Assembly (NCBI GenBank): GCA_963680875.1
Contig: OY804579.1
Location: 84,557,095 to 84,621,094 of the forward strand
Origin: Bathymodiolus brooksi
Taxonomy: Eukaryota > Mollusca > Bivalvia > Mytilida > Modiolidae
Reading direction: 5' to 3'
DNA length: 64,000 nt
Below the pieces are notes generated by a model. It had not been told where the DNA came from. It did no database searches and was given only the letters and a program-made list of their open reading frames with translations. This document shows, in pieces, positions 47,876 to 57,917 of this stretch. How positions within the stretch are numbered: the first letter of the stretch is position 1; the number at the start of each line of letters is the position of its first letter. The position numbers and the translations under genes are program-made.

Positions 47876-49267
47876 TTACTTTTTCTCATTGATTCCATTC
47901 GGTGATAAGGTCTTAAGTTTTCTAATCCAGAAGCTTTCCCTTTCCTGTCTGCTTTTATCATCCCACTTGGGGTTATGGTCAATTATGGTGACCTTCAGTT
48001 TGCCGAAAGAATCATGGTGGCCCGTCGATCTGAGATGTCTGCTGAGTGGAAGGTCAGGTTTGCAATTTGCATCGCTTCTGTGGCCATTCAAGCGTTTACT
48101 AAGTTGTTGTTTAGTTTCTCCGATGTATTGAAGACCACAAATTGCACATTCCAGGAGGTAGATAATATTTTCTGTCTTGCAGTTGGCATTGCAGTATATG
48201 ATGAATTTTTCTCCTGTATGTGTGCTGCTGAATTTTTGTGTGCATTGGATGTTTTTGCACGTCATACATCGTCTCGAATCACATTTTTGACACTGACCAT
48301 TGTAGGCAGATCGAGGGGAGATGTCAGCTCTCACCAAGATGTCTTTCAAACTTTTGGGTTTCCTGAAGGCCAAGACGGGTGGTTCTTTGAAGATTTTACA
48401 CAGTTCTGGGTGTTTTTGTATGGTTGTCCAGTGCTCACGAACGATGCTGGATAAATTACTGAGCGCAGGATGGTATGTAATGACAAATGGCACTCTGTTG
48501 TTCGCGTTCTTTTCTTTGTATTGGATGAGGTCTTTTCTGTCAATACCACTTGCTTTGTTAAAACAATGGTTAATGCTCGCATTGTTGTAACCCCTCTTTT
48601 TTAGATGACATTTCAGTTCCCCAAGCCGTTTTTTGGTGGTTTGTTCGTTGGAGCAGATGCGTTTGATTCGGAGAGCTTGGCTGTACGGAATACTTTTGGT
48701 GCAATGTTTAGGATGACAACTCTGTGGGGACAGGTACTGATGTTTATCTGTCGGTTTGTTGTATATGTCAGTTGACATAATACCATTTTCACAGGTGGTG
48801 TAAGTATCCAGAAAGGAGATGTTATTTCTAGATGTTTCATGGGTGAATTTTATAGTGGGGTGAACATTATTGGCGTGGTCAAAGAAACGATTGAGGTTTT
48901 CTTCCGACTCGGTCCACTTCATGTCAACGTCGTCTATGAAACGAAACCAGGAAAGTGGCTTGTGAGGTGCAGATTGTATGATAAGTTTTTCAAGCTTCCC
49001 CATGAAGATGTTGGCGTATGAAGGTGCCATCTTTGTTCCCATAGCTGTTCCGTTGATTTGTAAAAAATGCTCTCCATTAAATGTAAAATTGTTATGCTTC
49101 AGTACCAATGTGAGCAACTGGACAAGACATTCCGTTGGTGGTTCTTTCACGGCTCTTTGGTCCCAGGCCTCTCGACATGCTTCGATACCGTCATTATGTG
49201 GGATGTTAGTGTATAATGACGTAACGTCCATCGAAACAAGAATGGTCCCCGAAGGAAGGGGGTTCAT
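47876..49267 (-). CDS. Penelope-like reverse transcriptase with GIY-YIG endonuclease (N-terminally truncated)
   Basis: 463 codons, open to the stop. From the N end: reverse transcriptase motif A, M-D-V-T-S-L-Y-T-N-I-P, at residues 13-23; a G-T-A-M-G-T-K-M-A-P-S motif at 73-83; the catalytic F-I-D-D at 110-113, where many families have Y-x-D-D; a Cys-rich stretch C-x2-C-x4-C-x2-C at 326-337; and a GIY-YIG nuclease with Y-I-G-E-T at 381-385, Arg at 392, H-R-S near 397 and the distal E-S-F-W near 445. The combination of this reverse transcriptase type with a C-terminal GIY-YIG nuclease defines Penelope-like elements. The full protein would copy the element's RNA at a nicked target. The missing N-terminal region means this copy is not autonomous, although the remaining frame is intact, which suggests recent insertion. 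It is transcribed opposite to the host gene. Confidence 0.9.
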   Translation of the reverse strand: MNPLPSGTILVSMDVTSLYTNIPHNDGIEACREAWDQRAVKEPPTECLVQLLTLVLKHNNFTFNGEHFLQINGTAMGTKMAPSYANIFMGKLEKLIIQSAPHKPLSWFRFIDDVDMKWTESEENLNRFFDHANNVHPTIKFTHETSRNNISFLDTYTTCENGIMSTDIYNKPTDKHQYLSPQSCHPKHCTKSIPYSQALRIKRICSNEQTTKKRLGELKCHLKKRGYNNASINHCFNKASGIDRKDLIQYKEKNANNRVPFVITYHPALSNLSSIVREHWTTIQKHPELCKIFKEPPVLAFRKPKSLKDILVRADISPRSAYNGQCQKCDSRRCMTCKNIQCTQKFSSTHTGEKFIIYCNANCKTENIIYLLECAICGLQYIGETKQQLSKRLNGHRSDANCKPDLPLSRHLRSTGHHDSFGKLKVTIIDHNPKWDDKSRQERESFWIRKLKTLSPNGINEKK

Positions 49268-49270
49268 GGA

Positions 49271-50059
49271 TTTATATATATATTATACAATTATAGTCTT
49301 TTGCTGAGGTCAATACAAGTTTTTATGGACCTTAAAAACGATATTCACCGAAGCCTTTAGTGAAACCAAGTCGGTATGAAATTAAGCACTTCATTATGAC
49401 GTCATACATAATGCAATGGAAAACGAAAGTGAAACCCAAGTCAATACAAGTTTTAATCAAGCAATATCAAATTTTACGGAATGTCAGGTGACAGCATGAT
49501 AGCCAATGAAATTGCTTAAATAAAATCATTATGTAATAAATATATATATATATGGGTCAGTGTAATGGTTGCTAACTACAGATAAGAAGAAAAGTGGTTT
49601 TTTTCTTTGTCTTTTGCATGGGATGATGAATTCGTGGCCATAATAACAAGATGTGACAAGTGACATTAAAACCAATACATCAAACTATTTATCATTTATT
49701 TTATTGATAAGCCATGGTACTTTTAAGGAAAAATAGATAAGACCAATGAACAAAAATACCAGTGTTTCTACTAATATTCTCGAAAAGGGGAAGGTAGTAT
49801 AAGTAGACAAAACATATATAATATATTTTTACCTACATTGTAGGTTATACAGAACAAGGATCTGACTTTAACTTTGTCCAAAAATGTCAATAAGAACTTG
49901 AGATGCGAAAAGATGGGATCAATACTAAACATTTGAAACACTGGTAATTTTTTTTTGCTTAAATACATTGTGAATTTATATTTATTAAAATAGTAGTTAT
50001 GAAATGATAATATGTAGTTAGAACTGTTTCTTTGTGGTCCCTTCTGGTTTTTTTTCCAG
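49271..50059. other. Intron sequence before the terminal exons
   Basis: AT-rich, with a TA repeat at about 49,540. The phrase 'tcaatacaagtttt' occurs at about 49,310 and 49,440. A minus-strand frame at 49,771-50,103 overlaps the proximal terminal exon and has no supporting signals. Confidence 0.4.
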
Positions 50060-50163
50060 TTCACCTGACAGTATGCTTTGCTGGTCAAAGACATGTGATC
50101 CAAGCTGGCTTTGGGATATTACCTGAACTTAGGACTGCAGCCTGCAGGATAATTTACAGCTGA
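50060..50163 (+). CDS. Proximal terminal exon of the small gene (alternative 1)
   Basis: Follows a very strong acceptor (ctggttttttttccag). Entered in phase 1 from exon 2, it completes Val and reads H-L-T-V-C-F-A-G-Q-R-H-V at its start and R-T-A-A-C-R-I-I-Y-S before the TGA at 50,161-50,163. An AATAAA at 50,194-50,199, only 30 bp past the stop, is well placed for polyadenylation. With exons 1 and 2 the product would be 112 residues. The alternative is the distal exon at 50,301; both are in frame, so the transcript structure is undecided. Confidence 0.5.
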
Positions 50164-50193
50164 GTCCATAATTTATATCATAATTAAATATTC

Positions 50194-50199
50194 AATAAA
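50194..50199 (+). terminator. Polyadenylation signal for the proximal terminal exon
   Basis: AATAAA 30 bp downstream of the stop at 50,161-50,163. Confidence 0.45.
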
Positions 50200-50300
50200 G
50201 AGATGAAAAATGTTGCTGGCCAACATTTTGTCTTCATTAGTTGTTCTGGTTCATTACTAATACACTATGTTGAAAATTTCATTAATATTTTTCTTTACAG

Positions 50301-50350
50301 ATGGTTGGGAGTTCTGGTCTCTATTGAAGAATAATTTATTATATATTTAG
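50301..50350 (+). CDS. Distal terminal exon of the small gene (alternative 2)
   Basis: Follows a strong acceptor (atttttctttacag). Entered in phase 1 it completes Asp and reads G-W-E-F-W-S-L-L-K-N-N-L-L-Y-I, then TAG at 50,348-50,350. With exons 1 and 2 the product would be 94 residues. An AATAAA lies at 50,437-50,442. The aromatic-rich, short C terminus looks like a genuine protein end, but a short in-frame run after an acceptor can occur by chance. Confidence 0.5.
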
Positions 50351-50436
50351 TTTTACATGTAGCTGGACTTATTCAGACCACAATACATGTGACAATAGAT
50401 GATGTATTTAAAAAATACACCAGATATTTCCTAAAT

Positions 50437-50442
50437 AATAAA
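50437..50442 (+). terminator. Polyadenylation signal for the distal terminal exon
   Basis: AATAAA 87 bp downstream of the stop at 50,348-50,350. Confidence 0.45.
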
Positions 50443-50544
50443 TGAATGAACTTAATATTTTGTTGTTGTTTTCATTGAACATGTTTTAAGAAGCAAATTA
50501 GAATAGTAATGAGCAAGACTGAAACTTTGACATGAAGTCGGAGA

Positions 50545-50755
50545 GTTGGGTTATGGTGTTTAATGCCACTTTCATTTTCAACAATATTTCAGTTATATTG
50601 TGGTGGTCACTTTTATTGGTGGCGTAAACTAGAGTACCTGGAGAAAACCACATACCTGTTGCAAGTCACTGACGAATTTTATCACACAATAATGTGGTAT
50701 CAAGTACACCTTAAGTTACCATGAGCGGGATTCGAACGGCATGGAGAGTAAGACT
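50545..50755 (-). mobile_element. SINE with conserved mollusc-type tail
   Basis: On the minus strand a B-box-like gttcgaatccc (50,727-50,737) is followed by a ~150-bp body and a tail reading 'tataactgaaatattgttg', then 'aaagtggcattaaacaccata'. The same tail is in the copy at 33,450-33,610. No clear A box is seen, so the 5' end may be truncated. The tail resembles the conserved domain of bivalve SINEs such as RUDI, as recalled. Confidence 0.65.
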
Positions 50756-52294
50756 GAAACAAATTTACTTGCTCAAATTGCAATCAAGGGAAACCTGAAT
50801 ATAAACAGCATCCTATATAAACAACATAAACTTTATTTTAAATAAAGTTCCATATGTAGCCTTTCGTAGGAAATGTGTAAAGCGTGCAAATAATATCCAT
50901 CTATTTTAAACACAAGCTGGTCTTAAGGAAGTTTAGTTTAGAGGTGTTTCACTTATCATGCTTGTTGGGTGATTGTTGCATATAACATCACTTTCAGCAA
51001 TTGTACAGCTACATCATGATAGCAAGACATTGAGGTAGGAAAGCAAAAACACCTACAAATGTATATATATATATATATCAAGCTGACCAGTTAAACTTTC
51101 GGCAAGTGGTAGTACTAGGTGTCTGGAATCTTCACCACATGGGGGATTACATATTGGTATGAAAAGTATTCAGTTTAATTTATTAGTTACTTGAGGTTAT
51201 AGATTATTAAAACATCTTTAATTTGATACCTTGATGATCAAATTCTGACTAGAAACAATAGAGTAATCATAAAAAAACGTAAATTTGACCAAAGAATTTT
51301 AAAGCAATGGCAGCCATTTTGTTTTCAAAATGGTCACCAATATGACAATTATTCCTTAATAAAATGCTAAAACAAATAAGAGGTCATTGGTACAAATCTC
51401 CATATCCATTTTTTCAGTGATATTAATTATATTGATAAAAAAAATTATCAAATTATCTTGGAACAGGTTCCCTGTTTGATGAATTTTATGAAAAAATGGC
51501 AGCCATTTTGAACAAAATGGCTGCCATTTCTTGCGTCGACAAAAAAACATCACGTCCAACAGAACGTGCACAACACTGTGGTATTACCTTCAAAATTGTG
51601 TGCGGATATCATTTTTAGTTTAGGAAATATGAAGCTTTTTGTGTCATTTTCCCATATAACTGCTGTGAAACGGTGCCATTCTCAAATAGTGTTGAACACT
51701 AATTGCACACCCACCTTTATGGATTCATAATTCCACAAAAAGATGTAAAAGGTGATTCATATGTTATAATTGCACACAAAACAAGTATTTCTACACACAA
51801 TTTCTTCTATTATGATGTCAGATAAGTTATTTTCTGACAAAATTATGGCAATGTGAGCCATATGGACCTTTCGGTCAAGATCAAAAGTGGCTCCGCCATA
51901 CATTTTGGACAGTAAAACAAATAGCAAATATTACTTCAAGCATGTTCAGTTTCATTTTTCTGACAGAATAACTTATAATCTATGGGAAAAAACAAAAGTA
52001 GAGACATTATCTGCTGTTTACACAAAAAATCAGAACTCTAAAACAGTCATTAAAACCATTATTGATGGCGGCCATCTTTGGAAAATTATCGACCAAAAAT
52101 AGGCAATTTCAGATGCTCATAACTTTTGAACCCTTCGTCCGATTTTTACAAATGAAGGCTCTTCTTAGATTGAGCTCTATCTAATGGTCCAAAAACAGCA
52201 AGCATCCCCTGTAATTGATTTTTGACTGGCATCTCTAATGTCAGATTTCTGTTTTTATTAACGGTTTTTGAGTTATTACCCAAAAACTGCAATT
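50756..52294. other. Intergenic sequence with palindromic 'atggcagcc' boxes
   Basis: No gene supported. Short boxes resembling the satellite's 'atggc(g/a)gcc' appear at about 51,310, 51,497, 51,519 and 52,065, suggesting very old relatives of the satellite. A TA repeat lies at about 51,063. Confidence 0.4.
51494..51529. repeat. Perfect 17-bp-arm palindrome
   Basis: Left arm aaatggcagccattttg (51,494-51,510), two-base loop, right arm its exact complement (51,513-51,529). The arm itself is built around the 'atggc(a)gcc' box found in the satellite. Confidence 0.85.
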
Positions 52295-52517
52295 TTACCC
52301 CCATGTTCTATTCATAGACATGGCGGTCATGATGGTTGGTCGGCAGGGTCATTGGACATAACTTTTAAAGGGAACCCCCTAAGGATGATTCAGGCCAAGT
52401 TTGGTTTAAATTGGCCCAGTGGTTTCAGAGGAGAAGATTTTTTTAAAAGTTTACAGACGGACGACGGACGTCAAGTGATGGCAATAGCTCACATGATCCT
52501 TTGGGTCAGGTGAGCTA
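52295..52517 (+). mobile_element. Solo terminus of the pearl-like element with end hairpin
   Basis: Matches 43,985-44,188 closely (tagacatgg, 'catgatggttggtcggcag', 'gggaaccccctaaggatg', 'gtttaaattggcccagtgg', 'gacggacgacggacg'). It ends in an imperfect hairpin whose outer arms are tagctcac (52,485-52,492) and gtgagcta (52,510-52,517), with CTAA at its foot. This is the inverse of the left terminus of array 2. One satellite-like unit remains inside and there is no tandem array. Confidence 0.7.
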
Positions 52518-52900
52518 AAAATGACTAAGTTCAGCATACAGAAAATATATGGAAAAAATCTTCAAATCAGCCCATAATAGGAGGTGCACATCTTCAATAT
52601 GTATACAAACACTGTGCAGTCTGAATAATATTGATTGAACACTGTTGGAGTTTTAGATTACACCAACTAGGTACCGTCCATGACATATAGTGATAAAAAA
52701 TGACTAAGTTCAGCATACAGAAAATATATGAAAAAAAATCTTCAAATCAGCCCATAATAGGAGGTGCACATCTTCAATATGTATACAAACACTGTGCAAA
52801 GTTTGAATAATATTGATTGAAAACTGTTTGAGTTACAGATTACACTAAGTAAGTACTGCTTTTCTGGGACGGACGGACGGATGGACAGAGAAAGCGATTC
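52518..52900 (+). repeat. 179-bp direct repeat with (ACGG)n tail
   Basis: Copies start with 'atgactaagttcagcatac' at 52,521 and 52,700 and share 'cccataataggaggtgcac' and 'caatatgtatacaaacactg'. The second copy leads into (acgg)3 at about 52,867-52,880. An ACGG microsatellite next to an element end is a feature recalled for pearl elements. Confidence 0.8.
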
Positions 52901-53015
52901 CTAGACCTGCTTCTGCCTTCGGCGACGTAGGTAAAAATCCATCCCAGCAGAATGGAAACAAATAATAAAGAATGAAAAGTCAATTATGACAAAGGTGAAT
53001 GTCAGCTTTCTTATA

Positions 53016-54534
53016 CCCGATTTCCTGTACCATTTAACCAATGTATTTACCGATTGCTCAATGAATTTTGACCAACTGGTATTTATACTCCTAGAAGTCA
53101 CATTGGTTTTGGTCAGAAAAAGTTTAAGGTTCCTATTGTTAAGAAATCAAATTCCTATAGTTGGGCAATCAATGAACAATAGGAACTGTGTTTAAACTTC
53201 TTTCCTGGTGAAAACTTTCTCTCTGATGAAACTTCTTTGATGTTATTTCATATTGAAAAATTACTTCATTAGAATGATTATGTTTCTTTCATATACCAGA
53301 TAACAGGCATTGTATAACCGTATATACAAATGTATATCATATTATAATCTTTTCCTAATTTGAGAAATAACTCCCATTGTTTTTAATTTAGATAGCTGGT
53401 AAACATTTTTCTAACATTTATATTTTTCTATTTTTCTTCTTTTATATTTGGAATTCATGCAGATATGGAAAATAATTTTTTGTGAATTGCTCATTTTCAC
53501 AATAACAATATCTAGATATGGATAGAGTACATATATGTATACAATACTTAAATTTGTAAAATATTGCAAAATACTGATTTCATGTACCAACAATGACCAA
53601 ATTCCATATTTTTGTCAGGTTTATATCCATGACATTATATATAAGATGCATGAAGGTGAAATTGATAGTCCACACAAGGATCCACTGTATCACATCTTCA
53701 CAAGTCAAGTGTTTTTTTATCTGATTGTGTTCACCATCTGTTTGTGGGGAGGAGAAGCAGATCGAAAACACTTTGACTTGGGAAGATGCAGTATCCATAA
53801 TGCAGACATTTACATAGTTTATAGTCCATTTGGCAACTCTGAAAATAGGGGAAAAAAATTATTAAAAATTGGATTTAATTATATATTTTTTTCTTTATAG
53901 ATATTTCAGCTTGTATACTATATACAAACTTGAGCAAATATTTACAGATTTTTTGGACTCAAAATAAAAAAGTTACCTATTAAACTCCTATTTTGAAAAA
54001 ATATTTATTACATAGGAGGGTAATGGGTAACTTTTTTTTATTTTGAGTCCCAAAATATATAGTATAGTATACAAGATGAAATGTCTATAAAAAAAAAATA
54101 CAAAATTAAACCTGATTTTCATAAATAATTTTCAGGATTATTATCATTATATTTGACCAAATTATAATTTACAAACCAAACAGCAAATAAATGTAATTGC
54201 ATTTATTCATCAAATTAGAATAGAATAATTATTTTTCATATGTATAATTCCAATTACATGAAAGAAATGAATTCCAAAGAAGAAATTTTTCAACTTGAAA
54301 TAAAATGAAAGAAGTTTCATCAGAGAGGAAGTTTTCATCAGTAAAGAAGTTTATAAAACACAGTTCCTATTGTTCATTGATTGCCCAACAATAGGAACTT
54401 GATTTCTCAAACAATAGGAACTTTAAATTTTTTCTGACCAACACCAATGTGACTTCTAGGAGTTTAAATACCAGTTGGTCAATATTCATTGAGCAATTGG
54501 TAAATACATTCGTTAAATGGTACAGGAAATCCGG
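53016..54534. mobile_element. 1.5-kb DNA-transposon-like element with ~280-bp terminal inverted repeats
   Basis: The left arm runs 53,016 to about 53,298 and the right arm about 54,250-54,534. The outer ends read cccgatttcctgtaccat and, inverted, ccggatttcctgtaccat, and both are flanked by TATA (53,012-53,015 and 54,535-54,538), a candidate 4-bp target duplication. The arms match over most of their length with small differences. The core holds one open frame (53,535-53,900) with no recognised motif and a nested palindrome. It sits at the left edge of LINE-derived sequence. Superfamily undetermined. Confidence 0.75.
53893..54092. repeat. Nested foldback (MITE-like) of about 200 bp
   Basis: 'tttatagatatttcagcttg', 'tatactatata', 'ggactcaaaataaaaaagtta', 'cctat' on the left is mirrored by 'ataggag', 'gggtaacttttttttatttt', 'gagtccc', 'tatagtata', 'caagatgaaatgtctataaa' on the right. 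It lies inside the larger inverted-repeat element and is therefore younger than that element or part of its core. Confidence 0.75.
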
Positions 54535-55062
54535 TATAACACCCCAATATATTTAAACTCGCAAAACTTAAATAACCAAACTAGTAAAAATATATACAAA
54601 AATCTACTAAATAGCCAAAATATTTCAATTCCCTTGGGATTCAGTATTTGGCTGAAAAAAATAAATATTAAATTTTATTCTGAGATTGAGAAAAGTCTGA
54701 CATTTGTGTTTAAAAACATGAAAGAAAACAAATTTAAAGTTTATAAATGGAAATTAATCCATTATATTTTACCATGTAAAGAATTGTTATTCAAATGGCA
54801 TATAACCACTCATAACTTATGTAATAATTGTCAAATTACAGAAAATTATGCACACTTCTTTGAATGCAAAAGATTGGAAACATTTTGGAGGATAATAAAA
54901 AACCTGTTTTCAAAACTTAAATTAGGTGAACATGTTCTAACCTTGAAAAATTTAGTTACAGGGTACAAAATAAAAGAAGAATATGATGATATAAATTATT
55001 TACTCACAATTCTCCATATAAAAAAGCTATTAAATTTCAAATCAAAGGAGAGAAATATGTGA
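54535..55062 (+). pseudogene. 3' fragment of LINE ORF2
   Basis: An open frame of about 175 codons ending at 55,062. It contains a run like F-K-V-Y-K-W-K-L-I-H-Y-I-L-P followed by a knuckle C-x2-C-x7-H-x4-C (residues C-N-N-C near 54,831 and the last Cys near 54,870) and F-W-R-I-I. The same order occurs in the C-terminal part of the LINE at 41,850-42,050. The rest of the element is absent upstream because the inverted-repeat element begins there. No poly(A) tail was identified. Confidence 0.65.
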
Positions 55063-55588
55063 TATAATCAATATTCTTGTAAGAGAAATTAAATTTATAC
55101 TTTTCTATGAAAAAAATGACCATATTAGGAAGATACTAAAAACAGTTTTACAAGTATTATAGGCAACAAATATCAAATATTTCATACATGCAAATAATGT
55201 AAATCTAATCCTGCAATAATACATGATACATACATAAGGATAATAACAAAATTACTGAACACCGAGCAATCTTCCAAAGGCAAAGGCAAAACTCATAAGT
55301 CAATAAACAGACAAAATCAGTCAACAACCGGAAAACTGGGAAAACCGCAATGCCTTGACTTGGTACAGGCATTTCCAAAGAAATGAAGGGTTGAATCAGA
55401 TTTTACGGCACCAAACCTCCCGCTTCCATTACGGTTAAAAGGTTCCGGTTGTCACTATAACAGCATTGTACAGTGTACACTGTTGTTTATATTTGCAATC
55501 AGCAAAAGTCATTAATTTCACCTCATGTCAAAATATGTACACAGTTAACTGAAAGCTGAAAGTACTAAACATGTGCCAAAAACATCTT
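55063..55588. other. Intergenic sequence, nothing certain
   Basis: Around 55,270-55,350 the text 'aaactcataagtcaataaac' and 'agtcaacaacc' resembles dispersed repeats recalled from mussels. No gene supported. Confidence 0.35.
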
Positions 55589-56095
55589 GTGCATTTTTGG
55601 AAGTTCCCCATGGGATTTTTTCAGTGCATTTTTGGAAGTTCCTAATGGGATGTCTTACATTTTGGAAGTTCCTCACATAATTTTTGGCAATTTTGGCAGT
55701 TTCTCATCAGATTTTGTGCATTTTTGGAAGTTGCTCTTGGGATGTTGTGTATTTATGGAAGTTCCTCATGGGAATTGTTGTATCTTGGAAGATTCTTATG
55801 GGATATTGTGCAATTTTGGAAGTTCTTCATAGGATTTTTGGAAGTTTCTTATGGGATTTTTTGCATCTTTGGAAGTTCCTCATGGGATTGTGTGAATTTT
55901 GGAAGTTCCTTATAAGATTTTGTGCATTACTGGATGTTCCTCGTGGGATATTTTTGGAAGTTCTTCGTGGGATTTTGTGTATTTTGGAATTTCCTCATGG
56001 GATTTTGTGCATATTTGGCAGTTCCTCATGGGATTTTGTGTATTTTTGAAAGTTCCTCGTGGGATTTTGTGCATTTTTGGAAATTCCTCATGGCA
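55589..56095 (+). repeat. Irregular 30-36-bp minisatellite
   Basis: About fifteen units of the form 'tgtgcatttttggaagttcc' plus 'tcatgggatttt'. Spacing of the 'ggaagttcc' core is 35, 30 and similar, and units vary in length and sequence. Both strands stay open in places only because of the repeat. Confidence 0.85.
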
Positions 56096-56902
56096 AAGCA
56101 CACACGTGTCCCTAACACTGACAGGGTTGATGCAGAGGAGGCGGATCATAGCATTTGTCTGGCGAAGATGTCCCTCATTAGGACTAAGCCAGATCATTTT
56201 TATGATATGATATTTTTAACATATATTTTTTATAACAATTTCTAATGCAAGTAAGCTGTGGTTACAGTGAACTATTGATGATAGTACTATCTTGAGGACA
56301 TTATGAACATTTTTTTAAATATTCGAAGATAGAAAAATATATATATGAACAGATACCTGATTGCTATGCTTGTTTTGATATAGTACACACCATAAAATGT
56401 GCAAATCTATTTATCTTTATTTTTTCACTATTTGAAAACATCGGCACTGGTCACTACTCAGTGGGTCTGTATAATAATATTATTATCAAACTTCTGTGGA
56501 ATTTCGCTAAGGGAAACCAACTCATCAAATATTAACATGAATGTAACTTTTTGCAAGGAAAATAACATCAAATTGATCCAGATGTAGTGTCTATAGAAAG
56601 AAGATTGCCGCAGAACTGCTGGATAGGGACCGTTTCACGCTCATTTAGGGTATATATATGATCATTATTAAAGACCCTATTGTGATTATGAAATGTAGAA
56701 TGACAAGCAGAATGCTGTTTGTTCCTTTACATTAATTTGTGTCTAAGTGAAAAAGTGGATAGTATCCCATGTTCATTTACATCCACTTTCATTCTTACCA
56801 GACATATATTACAAAAATGCTTTGAGTATAATATTGTAAACAAAAGGGTGTCAGTTTTGGTATTTAATGCTATATTTGTGTTTTTATATTGCTTTTACTT
56901 AC
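56096..56902. other. Probable intron sequence downstream of the Ig exon
   Basis: On the minus strand this follows the Ig exon's donor. No second Ig or transmembrane exon was found. Confidence 0.4.
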
Positions 56903-57211
56903 TTTTTTTAAAAACATCGCCATGAAACAAATATTTCGGGGTTGACTGGTTAAATCCATAAATACAGCTATAAGTAACATTCAAATCTGCTTCAGATAGG
57001 TTGCGGATGACAACACCAAACCCATCTGTATCATATGTTCCATGGTATTTCACTTTGGGATCATTTGAAAATGTTCTTACATCCAGAATTATCGTCTTAG
57101 GTCCGACAAACCATCCTACCGGCTCACTGCAGCAGTTTCCAATGGGACAAAACAATGTCAAATCCTGTCCGTAATCAGTGACCTTTTCTTTTACAATCCA
57201 CTGAAGTTGAC
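56903..57211 (-). CDS. Immunoglobulin-domain exon of a secreted or membrane protein
   Basis: A 309-nt exon on the minus strand, entered after acceptor tttattcag and left at donor gtaagt, phase 1 at both ends, the classic form of an Ig-domain exon. It encodes about 103 residues with the marks of a V/I-type Ig fold: D-L-T-L-F-C for strand B, G-W-F-V-G for the core Trp, and V-I-R-N-L-S-E-A-D followed by Y-S-C for strands E to F. The extra pair G-N-C-C-S in the B-C region could form another disulfide. N-V-T and N-Q-S are possible N-glycosylation sites. It joins in frame to the signal-peptide exon at 60,845-60,779. The next exon, toward lower coordinates, was not found. Ig-domain proteins are abundant in bivalve immunity and adhesion, but the specific role is unknown. 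Confidence 0.85.
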
Positions 57212-57917
57212 CTGAATAAAACAAAATAAATAACGATGCTATATAATTATTGAATGATTGATACTGATACTATTGGGCTTTGTCAAATCATGCAAGAAAC
57301 ATTATTCAACGAGACCGTAGGCCAAGGAGAACGTCACATTTCTTGGGTTGATATATCTTTTGATTATAGCAGTATAATATTTTGTGTAGAAGGTAACATA
57401 AAGTTAAGCACAATGTTCCCTGATATTTTCACCAGGGCAATATCGCTTCAAATCATGACGTCATCGATGTGTTAAGATGGTGATTTAGTCATTTTCTGTT
57501 TTTACAGTTATGCTTTACAAATAAGAATATTGATTAATAGTATCATCCCTTGCAGAAAATTAATTGCACTTATATGATCGTGCAATTCTGCTTTAAAGAA
57601 TATTCATCAATATTCATGTAATATCCCTATGATATTAACTGAAATTAAAAAATCAATAATTGTGTTATTGAAAAAACATTACTAAAGATATTTACAAAAT
57701 TTTCGAAATATTTATGTTATACCTGCTATTTATCTCATTTTAGTATCTATATCAGGTTAAAGAATAGATAATAATATAATCTACAAATAATCTTTATCAA
57801 CACAACACACGTGTATTTTGAACCATCAATGATCATGAATTTATATGTACTTAATACTAGTGAAATACTTCTTTATTACTGCAGTATTTTTTAAATAAAT
57901 ATATAAATCATTACAAT
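57212..57917. other. Intron of the Ig gene, part next to the Ig exon
   Basis: AT-rich and no repeat recognised. A plus-strand frame at 57,254-57,475 has no supporting features. Confidence 0.4.

Larger units (their letters stand above)
47258..49270 (-). mobile_element. 5'-truncated Penelope-like retroelement
   Basis: Lies antisense in the last intron of the small gene. The coding part (47,876-49,267) is followed on the minus strand by about 615 bp of 3' sequence ending at a TA repeat (47,236-47,257). The 5' break also falls at a TA-rich stretch (49,269-49,285), as expected for insertion into TA-rich DNA. The reverse transcriptase begins only at its motif A, so the N-terminal part is missing. 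No second long terminal copy was found within the window. Confidence 0.8.

Noticed and set aside
47889..49307. Plus-strand frames of 80-159 codons opposite the Penelope-like element
   Set aside because: Shadows of the minus-strand reverse transcriptase and GIY-YIG frame.
49771..50103. 110-codon minus-strand frame
   Set aside because: No splice or start support. It overlaps the proximal terminal exon on the other strand and has a low-complexity composition.
55587..56245. Several overlapping frames on both strands with 'SSWDF'-like or 'SHEE'-like periodicity
   Set aside because: They are read-through of the 30-36-bp minisatellite.
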